DNA from: a virus
Direction: 5' to 3' (one strand)
DNA length: 43,228 bases
Virus record (IMG/VR): IMGVR_UViG_3300042889_000795
Location: 1 to 43,228 of that record
In this document: positions 10,165 to 20,042 of the stretch, piece by piece
Layout: each line of letters opens with the position of its first letter
Position numbering within the stretch: the stretch's first letter is position 1
The notes under the pieces: generated by a model
Databases searched by the model: none
What the model was told of the DNA's origin: nothing
The model's input: only the letters and a program-made list of their open reading frames with translations
Position numbers and translations under genes: made by a program

Positions 10165-11067
10165 ATGGGAATATTTAGAAGACTAGTAGAATCAGAAACA
10201 TCGGCAGTTTTTCCGTTTGTATTTAGAATAACAACGACTACGGCTAATACTGTATTTACAACTCCTTTAGTAGATTATGGTGGTTTAACTCCTAATTTAA
10301 CGATTAGCTGGGGAGATTCTACATCATCACCACTAATAACATCATCAAATTCAGTAGATAGAATACATACCTTTGTAACAGCCGGAACTTATACAATTAC
10401 TATAAATGGATTTATGCCAGGTTTTCGTGTCGATAATAATGCTGGTATTAGAACTCTTGTTACGGAATTAGTACAATGGGGAATTGTTGGATTAAGAACT
10501 ATAAATTTTTATGGATGTACTAATTTGACAGCAATACCTGGAAGTGCTTCATTGAGTGGTGTGGGTGGGTATACTGGTTTAGCAGAGGTAGTTTCTTTTG
10601 CCTCTTTTATGAGAGGTACTAGAATAACAGCAATTCCTGAGGATGTATTTGATTATTCACCAAACGCAACAACATTTACGGATAGTTTTTCTGGTATAAC
10701 AACTATAACAACCGTACCAACTGGATTATTTGATAATGTAACTTTAGCAACAACATTTGCATCTTGCTTTTTTGCTTGTACTGGATTAACATCAGTACCT
10801 TCTACATTATTTGATACTAATACTTTAGTAGTAAACTTTTCATCAACTTTTAGAAATTGTAGAGCATTAACAAATGTATTACAATTTACATTTAATACAA
10901 ACGTAACTATTTTTAATAATATTTATAATATGAGTTCAACTGTAAATTCATTAACGGGAACTGCACCTGAATTGTGGTTAAGAACTCCAACTCCATCTGG
11001 AACTGATGCATTCAACAATTGTACTGGTTTATCAAATTTTGCATCAATACCTGTAAACTTTAAATAA
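10165..11067 (+). CDS. PKD plus BspA-like leucine-rich repeat adhesin
   Basis: A 300-residue protein starting 11 bases after the large fibre gene, so probably in its operon. Residues about 44-90 resemble a PKD fold, with the markers ISWGDS and HTFVTAGTYTITINGF. From about residue 105 onward, spaced motifs such as LTAIPGSASL, ITAIPEDVFDYSP, ITTVPTGLFDNV and LTSVPSTLFDTN match the BspA/DUF285 type of leucine-rich repeat, which occurs in bacterial surface proteins and adhesins. There is no signal peptide, consistent with a virion part. Between two fibres and beside a tail-fibre-chaperone-like gene, a fibre tip or receptor-binding subunit is the best guess. Domain assignment is fairly sure; the receptor role is inference. 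Confidence 0.65.
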   Translation: MGIFRRLVESETSAVFPFVFRITTTTANTVFTTPLVDYGGLTPNLTISWGDSTSSPLITSSNSVDRIHTFVTAGTYTITINGFMPGFRVDNNAGIRTLVTELVQWGIVGLRTINFYGCTNLTAIPGSASLSGVGGYTGLAEVVSFASFMRGTRITAIPEDVFDYSPNATTFTDSFSGITTITTVPTGLFDNVTLATTFASCFFACTGLTSVPSTLFDTNTLVVNFSSTFRNCRALTNVLQFTFNTNVTIFNNIYNMSSTVNSLTGTAPELWLRTPTPSGTDAFNNCTGLSNFASIPVNFK

Positions 11068-11068
11068 T

Positions 11069-11512
11069 ATGTATTTACGAATTATAGATGAAACAATAAA
11101 CTATCCTTATAGTATTCCTCAATTAAGAGCAGCATTTCCAAATGTAAGCTTACCTAGCGAATTAACTGATACATCATTGATAGAGTGGGATATGTATGTA
11201 GTTACTCCAACTCCAATGCCAACCGATTACACAAAAAATATCACCGAAGGAACGCCTGTTTTAACTGATGGTGTATATTATCAAAATTGGATTCAAACCA
11301 ATGCATCTCAAACTGAAATAGATTATAGATTAGAAAATCAATGGTTTATTGTTAGAGAAACTCGAAATGAATTATTGGTAGAGTGTGATTGGACACAATT
11401 AGCAGATGTATCAGCTGAAACAAAAGCAATTTGGTCTGAATACAGACAATCTTTAAGAGATATTACATCTCAACCCAATCCATTTAGTATAACTTGGCCT
11501 GTGAAACCTTAA
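11069..11512 (+). CDS. Tail fibre assembly chaperone-like protein
   Basis: A 147-residue protein whose start lies one base past the stop of the adhesin gene, so translation is probably coupled. The C-terminal part carries RNELLVECDWTQLADVS, then WSEYRQSLRDIT and a closing proline-rich stretch. This resembles the Phage_tail_APC pattern (short basic lead, TDWTQL, then W-x-x-YRQ-x-LRD-I) in tail assembly chaperones. Such proteins usually help fold or attach the neighbouring fibre and need not remain in the virion. The N-terminal 90 residues are not recognised and may bind the specific fibre. It closes the operon: a late-type promoter box follows. Confidence 0.6.
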   Translation: MYLRIIDETINYPYSIPQLRAAFPNVSLPSELTDTSLIEWDMYVVTPTPMPTDYTKNITEGTPVLTDGVYYQNWIQTNASQTEIDYRLENQWFIVRETRNELLVECDWTQLADVSAETKAIWSEYRQSLRDITSQPNPFSITWPVKP

Positions 11513-11525
11513 AAGGAAAATTATT

Positions 11526-11535
11526 TATATTTATA
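11526..11535 (+). promoter_or_regulatory. Late-type promoter box TATATTTATA
   Basis: The box lies in the gap after the chaperone-like gene, 28 bases before the start of the 92-residue gene. It would drive the second fibre operon (11564 to about 20007). Confidence 0.55.
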
Positions 11536-11563
11536 CACATAACACAAAAGTATATAGATATAG

Positions 11564-11842
11564 ATGGTAATACATAGTCCAATATTTTCAGGTTCAATTA
11601 TTCAAGCTTCAAATGCATACGCAAATTTAAGCGGTTCATTTACTGGTTCATTTACTGGTTCATTTAAAGGAACTATTGATGTATCTCAAGCATCTTTTGA
11701 TTTTCTTAATATAAATCAAAGATTATCTGTTACTGGTTCTCAAATAATTACTGGTTCTATTAGATTAACACAAGGTGGTTATTTAGTAGATGGTGTGGAC
11801 GTATTAGATTCGGCAATAGCCTTTGCAATAGCATTAGGATAA
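11564..11842 (+). CDS. Small fibre-like structural protein
   Basis: A 92-residue protein, first in the second fibre operon. It contains the tandem segment GSFTGSFTGSF and the phrase VTGSQIITGSIRL, the same vocabulary as the modules of both giant fibres. It may be a short connector or fibre subunit, or a remnant of a longer fibre. No known domain is recognised. The start is fixed by the promoter box 28 bases upstream. The next gene begins 12 bases after its stop. Confidence 0.55.
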   Translation: MVIHSPIFSGSIIQASNAYANLSGSFTGSFTGSFKGTIDVSQASFDFLNINQRLSVTGSQIITGSIRLTQGGYLVDGVDVLDSAIAFAIALG

Positions 11843-11854
11843 AAATAAAACAAA

Positions 11855-12187
11855 ATGGCAAATACATTTAAAAATAGTATAACAAGTTCAATCGGAATAA
11901 CAGGCGTAAAAGTATATGAAGCTCCGGCAGGAACAGCAGCAACTGTAATTGGTGTCAATGTAGCAAATACATCAACTCAAAATATTTCTGTAAGTGTAAT
12001 GCTTAGAGATAATGGTGGAAACAAATGCGTATTTTTGGTAAAGAATGCTTTAATTGTACAAGGTAGTTCAAATGTTATGGTAGGTGGAGACCAAAAAGTT
12101 GTATTAGAAGCAACAGACTTTATTTCAGTTACATCATCGTTAGCAGCTTCGGCAGATGTAATTGTTTCAGTATTAGAATTGACATAA
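11855..12187 (+). CDS. Conserved phage structural protein
   Basis: A 110-residue protein of alternating hydrophobic and polar residues, predicted all-beta. It contains the stretches VIGVNVANTSTQNISVSV and GGDQKVVLEATDFISV. From memory, proteins of this shape accompany fibre genes in marine T4-like phages and are listed there as virion structural proteins. No enzymatic motif is visible. It sits 12 bases after the previous gene and 16 bases before the second giant fibre, so it is probably co-expressed. A small trimeric or ring-forming adaptor is possible but unproven. Confidence 0.55.
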   Translation: MANTFKNSITSSIGITGVKVYEAPAGTAATVIGVNVANTSTQNISVSVMLRDNGGNKCVFLVKNALIVQGSSNVMVGGDQKVVLEATDFISVTSSLAASADVIVSVLELT

Positions 12188-12203
12188 TAAAAAGATATAT
12201 TAA

Positions 12204-15200
12204 ATGGCGTTTAACGGTAATAATCCAAATGGTTTAAATCAGACTAGTGTAAATAGTGTATCACTTTTTGTAAGTGGTTCTCCTATTTTAAATGCCTCAT
12301 CTGAATCTGTTAATATTGTAGGAAATTTTAGTTCTTCTGCAGTACAAACAAATGTAATTGGAGTAATTGGTACATCACCACTTCAAATAAAAGCAAATAC
12401 CCAAATTAGTGGCTCTTTTAATATTTCATCATCAATATCAGCATCTTTGTTTAGAGGAGATGGTAGTGGATTGTTTAATATATCAGCTACATCAATTGGT
12501 GATTTGGATAGATTAAAATCAGGTTCAGCAACGGCAATAATTTCTCCAAATAAAGGTTTAGTAGTTAATACTGATTTAACAGTAGCTGGTACAATAAATG
12601 CAACTGAATTAAAAGTAACTTACATTTCATCATCAATAATATACGCAAGTGGTTCATCAAAATTTGGTGATGCTCAAACTGATAAGCAAGAATTTACTGG
12701 AAGTGTTGGTATTACTGGTTCATTAACATTTGGTGTTGGCTCTTTACCGCAAGATGGTAGTACAAATGAAGTTTTAGTTTATAATACAACAACTGGTAGG
12801 GTTGGTGTAAAAACAGCAGCAGCAACATCAGGAACATCTGGTACTTCTGGAACATCGGGAACATCAGGAACATCTGGTTCATCTGGTACATCGGGTTCAT
12901 CAGGAACTTCTGGTTCTCAGGGTTCGTCTGGAACTTCTGGAACATCAGGAACTTCTGGAACATCAGGAACTTCTGGTTCAACTGGTTCGGCTGGCACATC
13001 AGGAACTTCTGGAACATCAGGAACTTCTGGAACATCAGGAACTTCTGGTACAAGCGGTAGTAGTGGTACAAGTGGTACATCGGGAACTTCTGGAACATCA
13101 GGCTCAACAGGTAGTAGTGGTACAACGGGTTCGGCAGGAACTTCTGGAACATCAGGAACTTCTGGAACATCAGGAACTTCTGGTACAAGCGGTACATCTG
13201 GACTAAGTGGTAGTAGTGGAACAAGCGGTACGAGTGGTTCATCGGGAATAAGTGGTACAAATGGTACGGGTGGTACAACTGGTACAGCTGGTACATCGGG
13301 AACCTCTGGAAGAAGTGGTAGTAGTGGTACTTCGGGAACTTCTGGAACTGCAGGAAGTGGTGGTATAACTGGTGGTGGCGGTTCAAATGGAACATCAGGA
13401 ACTTCTGGTAGTAGTGGGACAAGCGGTACAAGTGGAACGAATGGAACGGCTGGTAGTGGAGGTTCATCGGGAACTTCAGGTATAACTGGAGCCGGTGGAG
13501 GAAGTGGTTCATCGGGAACTTCGGGAACAAGTGGAAGTAGAGGTACATCAGGAACTTCTGGTTCATCAGGAACTTCTGGTTCATCTGGAACTTCTGGAAT
13601 AAGTGGTAGTGGGGGTTCATCGGGAACTTCAGGAACTTCGGGAACAAGTGGAAGTAGAGGTACATCAGGAACTTCTGGAGCACAAGGTTCATCGGGTTCA
13701 GCAGGAACATCAGGAACATCAGGAACTTCTGGAGCACAAGGTTCATCGGGTTCAGCAGGAACATCAGGAACTTCTGGTACATCTGGAATTTCAGGTTCGG
13801 CAGGTACATCGGGAACATCTGGAACTTCTGGAGCACAAGGTTCTTCTGGTTCAGCAGGAACATCTGGAACTTCTGGAGCACAAGGTTCTTCTGGTTCAGC
13901 AGGAACTTCTGGTACAAGTGGTAGTAGAGGCACTTCAGGAACTTCTGGTATAAGTGGTAGTAGTGGGACTAGTGGTAGTAGTGGGGTGAGTGGTTCGGCT
14001 GGAACTTCAGGAACTTCTGGTACAAGTGGTTCGGCTGGAACTTCTGGTACAAGTGGTAGTAGAGGTACTTCAGGAACTTCTGGTACAAGTGGCTCATCGG
14101 GAACTTCTGGAGTAAGTGGTTCTGCTGGTACAAGCGGTAGTAGTGGTACTTCTGGTTCTTCTGGAACTTCTGGAAGTAGTGGTACTTCTGGTTCTTCTGG
14201 AACTTCTGGAAGTAGTGGAACATCAGGTACGCGTGGTACATCTGGTACATCTGGATTATTAGCATTAACTGGTACAACTGATAATGGTGTAATCACACTA
14301 AATGGTTCAGCTCCTAACGGAACTGTTGAAGCAAATTTAAGATTCGATGGTACTACATTAGCAGTAACTGGTAACGCTACAATTAGTGGTGACCTTACTG
14401 TAAGTGGTACAACAACATATATTAATACAACAACTCTTAACGTAGGTGATAATATCCTTACACTTAACGCAGATATTGGAGCATCAACTGCACCAACTGA
14501 AAATGCAGGTATAGAAGTTAAGAGAGGTAATGCAGCAACGAAAGCATTTTATTGGGAAGAAGCAAATGATAGATGGTATGCCGAAGATGGTCTTTATGTA
14601 GCAGGTAATGTAGTTCTTAGTGGAACTGTTGATAGTGGACAAGGAGCAACTGAAGTTCATTTAATGAACCAAAATGTTCGTACAACTGATTCACCATCAT
14701 TCAATAGAATAACATCAACTGTAGCAACTGGTACATCACCATTAGCAGTATCATCTACAACTTTAGTTAGTAACTTAAACTCTGATTATTTAGGTGGACA
14801 ACAAAATTCATCATTCTTTAGAAATTTAAGTGGAGGTACTGGTACTAGTATTGATACTTATGTTGATAATGGATTTAGAACCTTAAGTTATACAGGATAT
14901 AGTTCTGGATTGTGGTCTACTAATATGGGTGGTTCTACTGGAACAGTTCAAATGGAGTTTGAATATAATACTCCTGTTAGAGGATTCAAAATAAGAAATA
15001 GAACGGATAATACATCTTGGTCATCGGTTGGATGGGTAACTATGACAACTGCAAATCAAGGACATATTGCTGGAACAATTTGGCATAGTGCAAATGATGG
15101 AACTGGTACTGGATTGGATGCGGATTTATGGGATGGTTACCAATTCTCAGATTATTTAAACCAACCGGTTAGAACAACTGATAACGTAACACATAATAGA

Positions 15201-18200
15201 CTAACATTAGGAGTTGCAACTGGTACATCTCCATTGGTAGTTTCATCAACTACATTAGTATCAAGCCTCAATTCAGATTTATTGGATGGGCAAGAAGGTA
15301 CTTATTATGACCAAAGACAATATACAAGAGCAGATAACTATTTAGGTGGTTATTATGTGAGTGGTGGTAGTGAAAAACCAAACAACGCTATATTTGGAGC
15401 TGGTAAGTTTAAGGTAGCAATGTTATCCAGTGGTAATTTAGGATTTAGTGGTCCTTGGAGTGATGTGTTATGGACAAGTACATATAGTGGTGGTGATGTT
15501 AAGAGTAGTTTCGCTATTGTAAGTGACAAATACTCAGAAAATGTTTTCTTCGCAAAACAAGCATTTGATTCGGCAAATTGGGGAAGTGGTAGATTAGTTC
15601 TTACTGATTTCAATTCTCCATATGCATATTATATGAATCAGTATGTTCGTACAACCGATTCTCCTACTTTTAATGATTTAACAGTAACAGGTAGAGCTGT
15701 AATTGGTGGTAACTTTAGTAATCAGGCATATAGTTCAGTAGGTTCTACTAGATTACATTTTGGTGGTGGTGATAGTGATGCAAATAGTAATTACTACATT
15801 GGTACTAATATAGAAAATTTTGGAGGTTCATATACCAAATTAGATTTAAGATGGCACACTGGTATTCGTATGGGTGCACAACCTGGATATGGTGGAGTTC
15901 GTTTCTATAATAATGAAGATTTAGATGCAGTTATTTTATCAGTTGGTACTAGTGATGCAAACGTTAAAGTAACAAATAGTTTAATAGCTGGAAGTACTGG
16001 TACTCCTCAAGCTACTATACAAGCCGTTGGTAATTTAAGATGGTCTTCTGGTGGTAACTCATATTACACTTATAGTGATATGGATAGTGGCGGTCTTTAT
16101 ATTGAGACTGTTGATAATGGCACCAGCCGTGCAAAAATGAGATTCCAAACTAGACCATCAAACTCTGGAGCATATACAACATATCAAATTGATGCTAATA
16201 ACAACGCTCATTATTGGAGTATTAATGGAACAAATTATTTAACATTAGATACTGGTAATTTGAATGTAAACAATGCCGGTTTAATTGTAAATGGTTTAGC
16301 AAGATTCAATAGTAGTGGCGCTCCGTTTATGAGATGGCATAATACATCTGCATCTGGATATATGTTATTGGGAATGTATGATGATAATAGTACTCAAAGA
16401 GTTTGGTTTGGTATGGGTGGTAGAACACAATCTTTTGGTTCTTATGCAGCATATTCTACTGATGGATTATCTATGAATTTAGATGGAGCTGGGGCAATTA
16501 ATATATCAAATAGAGGTTCATCAAAAAGAATCAATTTAAATACTGGTACTGAAGGTGCATCGAATTTTACTACATTAAGAATGGTAAATCAGGAAGTATA
16601 TGTAACGCCTGATTCGGTAAATGGTAATTTACGTTCACCACTATATTATGTTTCGGATGATACAACTTATTTATGGAATAGTAATAGAATAGTAGTAAAC
16701 CAAGTAACATTCCCTTATAGAGAATGGGATTATAGTTGGGGAGCTCATGGTACTGGTAGTGGTACTCAATCAATGTCCTTTAGAATGTGGGATAGTTACA
16801 CTCAAAGTGGAGCACCTTCATCTTATGGTACATTAATTGAATATTATGGATTAGGTGGGCATCAACATGACCAATACTATTTCTATCAGGGTGAAATTCT
16901 TCATAGATACGGATGGTATGGTACTACGAACTGGCAAAGTGGGTGGAGAGCAATGTTGCATGCTGGAAACTATTCTGGATACGCAATTCCTATTAGTGGT
17001 GGTATAAATATGACTGGTTCTTATGGTTTAAATGACCAAAGATTATATCTAAGAACTAACGGAGATACCAATCACTTTATATGGAATGCGGATGATGATT
17101 GGGAAGAAATGAGATACTATTTTGGAACTGGATTTAGAGTTCAAAGTAGTAATGGTGTAACATCGGCAACATTTACAAATAGTGGTATTAACGCCGTTAA
17201 TATGACCATTGGTGGCGCACAAGTTTGGTATAATAGTGGTGGTTGGTTAGGTGATTTAGCATCTTATGGATTTACTAGAGCTTGGGGACATGCTATGTCT
17301 GGGGGTTCTGAATTTGTAATCCTATATAAAGGTGGACAAGGATATACATTAGTTGATGGCTCTTATTACGCTTACGAAGCAGGTGGATTCTATTCATCAA
17401 ATAACTCAGCAGGAAACACATTATTAGGATTTAATGCAGATAGTACATCTTCTGTTAGATTTAATTCGGCAGTTAGAATTGGTACAAACAATAACCTTTA
17501 CTTAGATTACAACTACGGACAATCTGTTGTAGGTGTTTATACATCTACTAGATATCAGGGTGTATTCGCAATGGGTGATTCATATAAATTAGCAATTGAT
17601 GGTTCATCTCCTGGTTCTTTATATGGTTTAGCTTGGTCACATCCAAACGCTGGAGGACAAGCTGGATTCTTAAATGACCACGGATTATTGGTAATGAACT
17701 ATGGTACTACATTCGCAGCAATTTCTTCTAGAATTTGGGCAAGAGACCAAATGAACGCACCAATCTATTACGATAGAGATACTGGTTACTATTTTGATGG
17801 TAACGGAAATACTAACTGGCAAGGTTTGACCGATTATGGTAAAATGAGAATTGGACAGACTGCAAAAGGTAACTTCCGTAGAAATGATTATACTGGGGAT
17901 TCTAACTATTGGGTAGGTTCAATGGGTTGGGGTACAACTGACCTTATTTCAGTATTTACTTGGGGTAGTGGATTCTTTGATACGTGGAGTAACCCAGCTA
18001 ACCAACCCGCTGGTACATCTCACTGGACTGGAGTTCAGGCACTTCACTATGTAAGTTCATATAATAGTGGATATGGGTGGCAATTAGTTGGTGGACCTAT
18101 TGAAGGTGCATGGTGGACATCTTATTGGAGTTCAAAGCGTGCTTGGTATAAGTTAGCAATGTACGGATTGAATGAAGTTGGTGTTGGTTCACTATATTCT

Positions 18201-19571
18201 ACAATTATGTACGATGCCAATGACACATCTCGATATGTAGACCCTAATGGATATAGTTATTTTACAAACACTGGTTTAGTATTAGAAGTTGTAAAACTTG
18301 GAACAGGTCCTAATAGTAGAGCATTTATGGCAGCAAACAACCAGGGTGATAACTCTTGGGGTATTGTTGGTGAATTTAGAGTAAATGGTGGACCTGGAGG
18401 TGATAGACCTTCTATCTTATTCTCAAGCGGATTTAATAGTAATACATGGTCTTGTGGATATGGATATGCAGATGATTCTTATTTTAGAATCAACCACGAC
18501 CACGGCCATAGAAACCAAAGTTGGGGTACTACTGATTTCTATATAGATAGGGGTGGTAACTCATATTCAAATGGTAGTTCTAGAGCACCTATATTCTATG
18601 ACCAAAACAATACAGGATATTATACTGACCCTACTGGATATTCTCAAATGAGTTCTGGTGAATTCAATAACTATATGAGAGCAGCTCGTATTGATTTTAT
18701 TGGTACGGGTGGTAACTCTGGACAAGGTACAAATGCATACTCTATCTTCCAAGAAGGTGGTGGATGGGGTTATCCTTATCCGGATTTAAGAATTGCATAC
18801 CATACTGGTATTAAATTGGGAGGAAATGCTGGTTCTTATGAAGGAACTAGAGTTTATTCTGATTACGATATGAGTGATTTGTGTATCCAATTGGCAGGTT
18901 CATCAAACTATTCATTTAAGTATAAGTGGATGTGGACAAATGATACTGGATATTACGCCAGTCAAAACGGAGCTCACTGGTATCCAAACAACATCACATA
19001 TGGTGCTTGGAGAATGAATGGTAATAGAAATGGATGGTATGGACACGTAATCGATTCAGCATATTTACCTCACTATATGTGGGAGAGTGGTAATGGTGGT
19101 TGTTATTTACAAGACGCTGGAAGATGGGTATGGTATCATTCATTGGGAAATAACTGTACGGGATTTTGTACATCTTCAACATCTGGAGCATATGGTATAT
19201 ATGTAGCTAAAGGTATTTATTCTGAAGGTAATATAGTAGCTTATTCTGATAGACGAGCAAAAGAAAATATTATAACTGTTGATAATGCTTTAGATAAAGT
19301 ATCACAAATGAGAGGTGTATTTTATAGTAGAATTAATGATGAAACCAAAAAAAGAAATATAGGGGTAATTGCACAAGAAGTAGAAAAAATATTACCTGAG
19401 GTAGTAACATACGCAGCTGATGTGGATGAGTATGGTGTTTCATATGGTAATTTTGCTGGTTTATTTATTGAAGCAATAAAAGAACAAAATGAAATTATAA
19501 AAAAACAATCAGCTGAAATTAAAGAATTGAAAGAAATTTTAAATAATTTAATACTTAATATTAAAGGATAA
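12204..19571 (+). CDS. Long tail fibre with collagen-like tract and S74 C-terminal chaperone
   Basis: A 2455-residue fibre. The first 200 residues repeat the module language of the first giant fibre, including VTYISSSIIYASGSSKFGD, so the two are paralogues at this end. Residues about 209-684 are Gly-Thr/Ser-Ser triplets. Then comes a long beta-rich region with three motifs of the form YD-x4-T-x-YY-x-D near residues 1855, 2003 and 2132. The C-terminus (about 2340-2455) is a peptidase S74 intramolecular chaperone: SDRRAKENI contains Ser2348 and Lys2353, the expected dyad, and the family cleaves just before this serine. IGVIAQEVEKILPEVV and a terminal coiled coil follow. The family trimerises the fibre and then cuts itself off. 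Confidence 0.88.
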   Translation: MAFNGNNPNGLNQTSVNSVSLFVSGSPILNASSESVNIVGNFSSSAVQTNVIGVIGTSPLQIKANTQISGSFNISSSISASLFRGDGSGLFNISATSIGDLDRLKSGSATAIISPNKGLVVNTDLTVAGTINATELKVTYISSSIIYASGSSKFGDAQTDKQEFTGSVGITGSLTFGVGSLPQDGSTNEVLVYNTTTGRVGVKTAAATSGTSGTSGTSGTSGTSGSSGTSGSSGTSGSQGSSGTSGTSGTSGTSGTSGSTGSAGTSGTSGTSGTSGTSGTSGTSGSSGTSGTSGTSGTSGSTGSSGTTGSAGTSGTSGTSGTSGTSGTSGTSGLSGSSGTSGTSGSSGISGTNGTGGTTGTAGTSGTSGRSGSSGTSGTSGTAGSGGITGGGGSNGTSGTSGSSGTSGTSGTNGTAGSGGSSGTSGITGAGGGSGSSGTSGTSGSRGTSGTSGSSGTSGSSGTSGISGSGGSSGTSGTSGTSGSRGTSGTSGAQGSSGSAGTSGTSGTSGAQGSSGSAGTSGTSGTSGISGSAGTSGTSGTSGAQGSSGSAGTSGTSGAQGSSGSAGTSGTSGSRGTSGTSGISGSSGTSGSSGVSGSAGTSGTSGTSGSAGTSGTSGSRGTSGTSGTSGSSGTSGVSGSAGTSGSSGTSGSSGTSGSSGTSGSSGTSGSSGTSGTRGTSGTSGLLALTGTTDNGVITLNGSAPNGTVEANLRFDGTTLAVTGNATISGDLTVSGTTTYINTTTLNVGDNILTLNADIGASTAPTENAGIEVKRGNAATKAFYWEEANDRWYAEDGLYVAGNVVLSGTVDSGQGATEVHLMNQNVRTTDSPSFNRITSTVATGTSPLAVSSTTLVSNLNSDYLGGQQNSSFFRNLSGGTGTSIDTYVDNGFRTLSYTGYSSGLWSTNMGGSTGTVQMEFEYNTPVRGFKIRNRTDNTSWSSVGWVTMTTANQGHIAGTIWHSANDGTGTGLDADLWDGYQFSDYLNQPVRTTDNVTHNRLTLGVATGTSPLVVSSTTLVSSLNSDLLDGQEGTYYDQRQYTRADNYLGGYYVSGGSEKPNNAIFGAGKFKVAMLSSGNLGFSGPWSDVLWTSTYSGGDVKSSFAIVSDKYSENVFFAKQAFDSANWGSGRLVLTDFNSPYAYYMNQYVRTTDSPTFNDLTVTGRAVIGGNFSNQAYSSVGSTRLHFGGGDSDANSNYYIGTNIENFGGSYTKLDLRWHTGIRMGAQPGYGGVRFYNNEDLDAVILSVGTSDANVKVTNSLIAGSTGTPQATIQAVGNLRWSSGGNSYYTYSDMDSGGLYIETVDNGTSRAKMRFQTRPSNSGAYTTYQIDANNNAHYWSINGTNYLTLDTGNLNVNNAGLIVNGLARFNSSGAPFMRWHNTSASGYMLLGMYDDNSTQRVWFGMGGRTQSFGSYAAYSTDGLSMNLDGAGAINISNRGSSKRINLNTGTEGASNFTTLRMVNQEVYVTPDSVNGNLRSPLYYVSDDTTYLWNSNRIVVNQVTFPYREWDYSWGAHGTGSGTQSMSFRMWDSYTQSGAPSSYGTLIEYYGLGGHQHDQYYFYQGEILHRYGWYGTTNWQSGWRAMLHAGNYSGYAIPISGGINMTGSYGLNDQRLYLRTNGDTNHFIWNADDDWEEMRYYFGTGFRVQSSNGVTSATFTNSGINAVNMTIGGAQVWYNSGGWLGDLASYGFTRAWGHAMSGGSEFVILYKGGQGYTLVDGSYYAYEAGGFYSSNNSAGNTLLGFNADSTSSVRFNSAVRIGTNNNLYLDYNYGQSVVGVYTSTRYQGVFAMGDSYKLAIDGSSPGSLYGLAWSHPNAGGQAGFLNDHGLLVMNYGTTFAAISSRIWARDQMNAPIYYDRDTGYYFDGNGNTNWQGLTDYGKMRIGQTAKGNFRRNDYTGDSNYWVGSMGWGTTDLISVFTWGSGFFDTWSNPANQPAGTSHWTGVQALHYVSSYNSGYGWQLVGGPIEGAWWTSYWSSKRAWYKLAMYGLNEVGVGSLYSTIMYDANDTSRYVDPNGYSYFTNTGLVLEVVKLGTGPNSRAFMAANNQGDNSWGIVGEFRVNGGPGGDRPSILFSSGFNSNTWSCGYGYADDSYFRINHDHGHRNQSWGTTDFYIDRGGNSYSNGSSRAPIFYDQNNTGYYTDPTGYSQMSSGEFNNYMRAARIDFIGTGGNSGQGTNAYSIFQEGGGWGYPYPDLRIAYHTGIKLGGNAGSYEGTRVYSDYDMSDLCIQLAGSSNYSFKYKWMWTNDTGYYASQNGAHWYPNNITYGAWRMNGNRNGWYGHVIDSAYLPHYMWESGNGGCYLQDAGRWVWYHSLGNNCTGFCTSSTSGAYGIYVAKGIYSEGNIVAYSDRRAKENIITVDNALDKVSQMRGVFYSRINDETKKRNIGVIAQEVEKILPEVVTYAADVDEYGVSYGNFAGLFIEAIKEQNEIIKKQSAEIKELKEILNNLILNIKG
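12829..14256 (+). repeat. Second coding Gly-Thr-Ser repeat tract
   Basis: About 1.4 kb of the same 9-base units as at 6590-9705, here with more GSSGTSG and GAQGSSGSAGTSG variants, including near-identical local copies around 13677-13900. No NGTFFGSS interruptions are seen in this copy. Confidence 0.93.
19230..19571 (+). other. Peptidase S74 domain of the second fibre
   Basis: This segment encodes the autocleaving chaperone. The cut is predicted between Tyr2347 and Ser2348, so about 108 residues would be released. The marker order SDRRAKENI, GVIAQEVE, then LFIEAIKEQNEIIKKQ coiled coil is typical of the family. Confidence 0.85.
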
Positions 19572-19575
19572 TAAT

Positions 19576-20007
19576 ATGGCACTAATTAGAGATTACGAAT
19601 TACCAGGAACTGGATTGACTGTACCAAATGCATATCACGTTGTTACAAATATAAAAGTTGAAAAAAGAATGGCAGATTTCAAGCCACCTGTTGACCTATC
19701 TAGACCCGATGGTTTAACGCCAATGAATAGAAGCGCAGGTACGGAAGTATATTGGTCTGCTGGATATACTGGAGAAGTGGCAGTAACTATTTGGGTAAAT
19801 AAAGCTGCAAGGGATGCCAATGCAAACCCAATTGGATTTATAGGAACTAACCCATCTGATAATAAACATGGTGTTAGTATTGGTACTGCTGGTATGGACC
19901 ATAAGTGCGTATTTTTTATAGACCAATCATCACCATTGGACCATATGGCACAAGCATATAGACATTTATTAACTACCGATTATTATAGTGGTTCATTGGA
20001 AGTTTAA
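19576..20007 (+). CDS. Conserved phage structural protein next to fibre genes
   Basis: A 143-residue protein starting 4 bases after the giant fibre stop, so it is co-translated with it. It is rich in beta-strand-like segments (EVAVTIWVNKAARDA, HKCVFFIDQSS) and has no signal peptide or membrane segment. I recognise no named domain. Its fixed place between fibre and sheath suggests a tail or neck accessory. Confidence that it is a real gene is high; the function is unknown. Confidence 0.6.
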   Translation: MALIRDYELPGTGLTVPNAYHVVTNIKVEKRMADFKPPVDLSRPDGLTPMNRSAGTEVYWSAGYTGEVAVTIWVNKAARDANANPIGFIGTNPSDNKHGVSIGTAGMDHKCVFFIDQSSPLDHMAQAYRHLLTTDYYSGSLEV

Positions 20008-20013
20008 AATCAA

Positions 20014-20023
20014 TATATTTATA
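20014..20023 (+). promoter_or_regulatory. Late-type promoter box TATATTTATA
   Basis: The box is 19 bases before the start codon of the 133-residue gene, in a gap of only 35 bases. Confidence 0.5.
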
Positions 20024-20042
20024 TAATATAAAATAAAAAATT

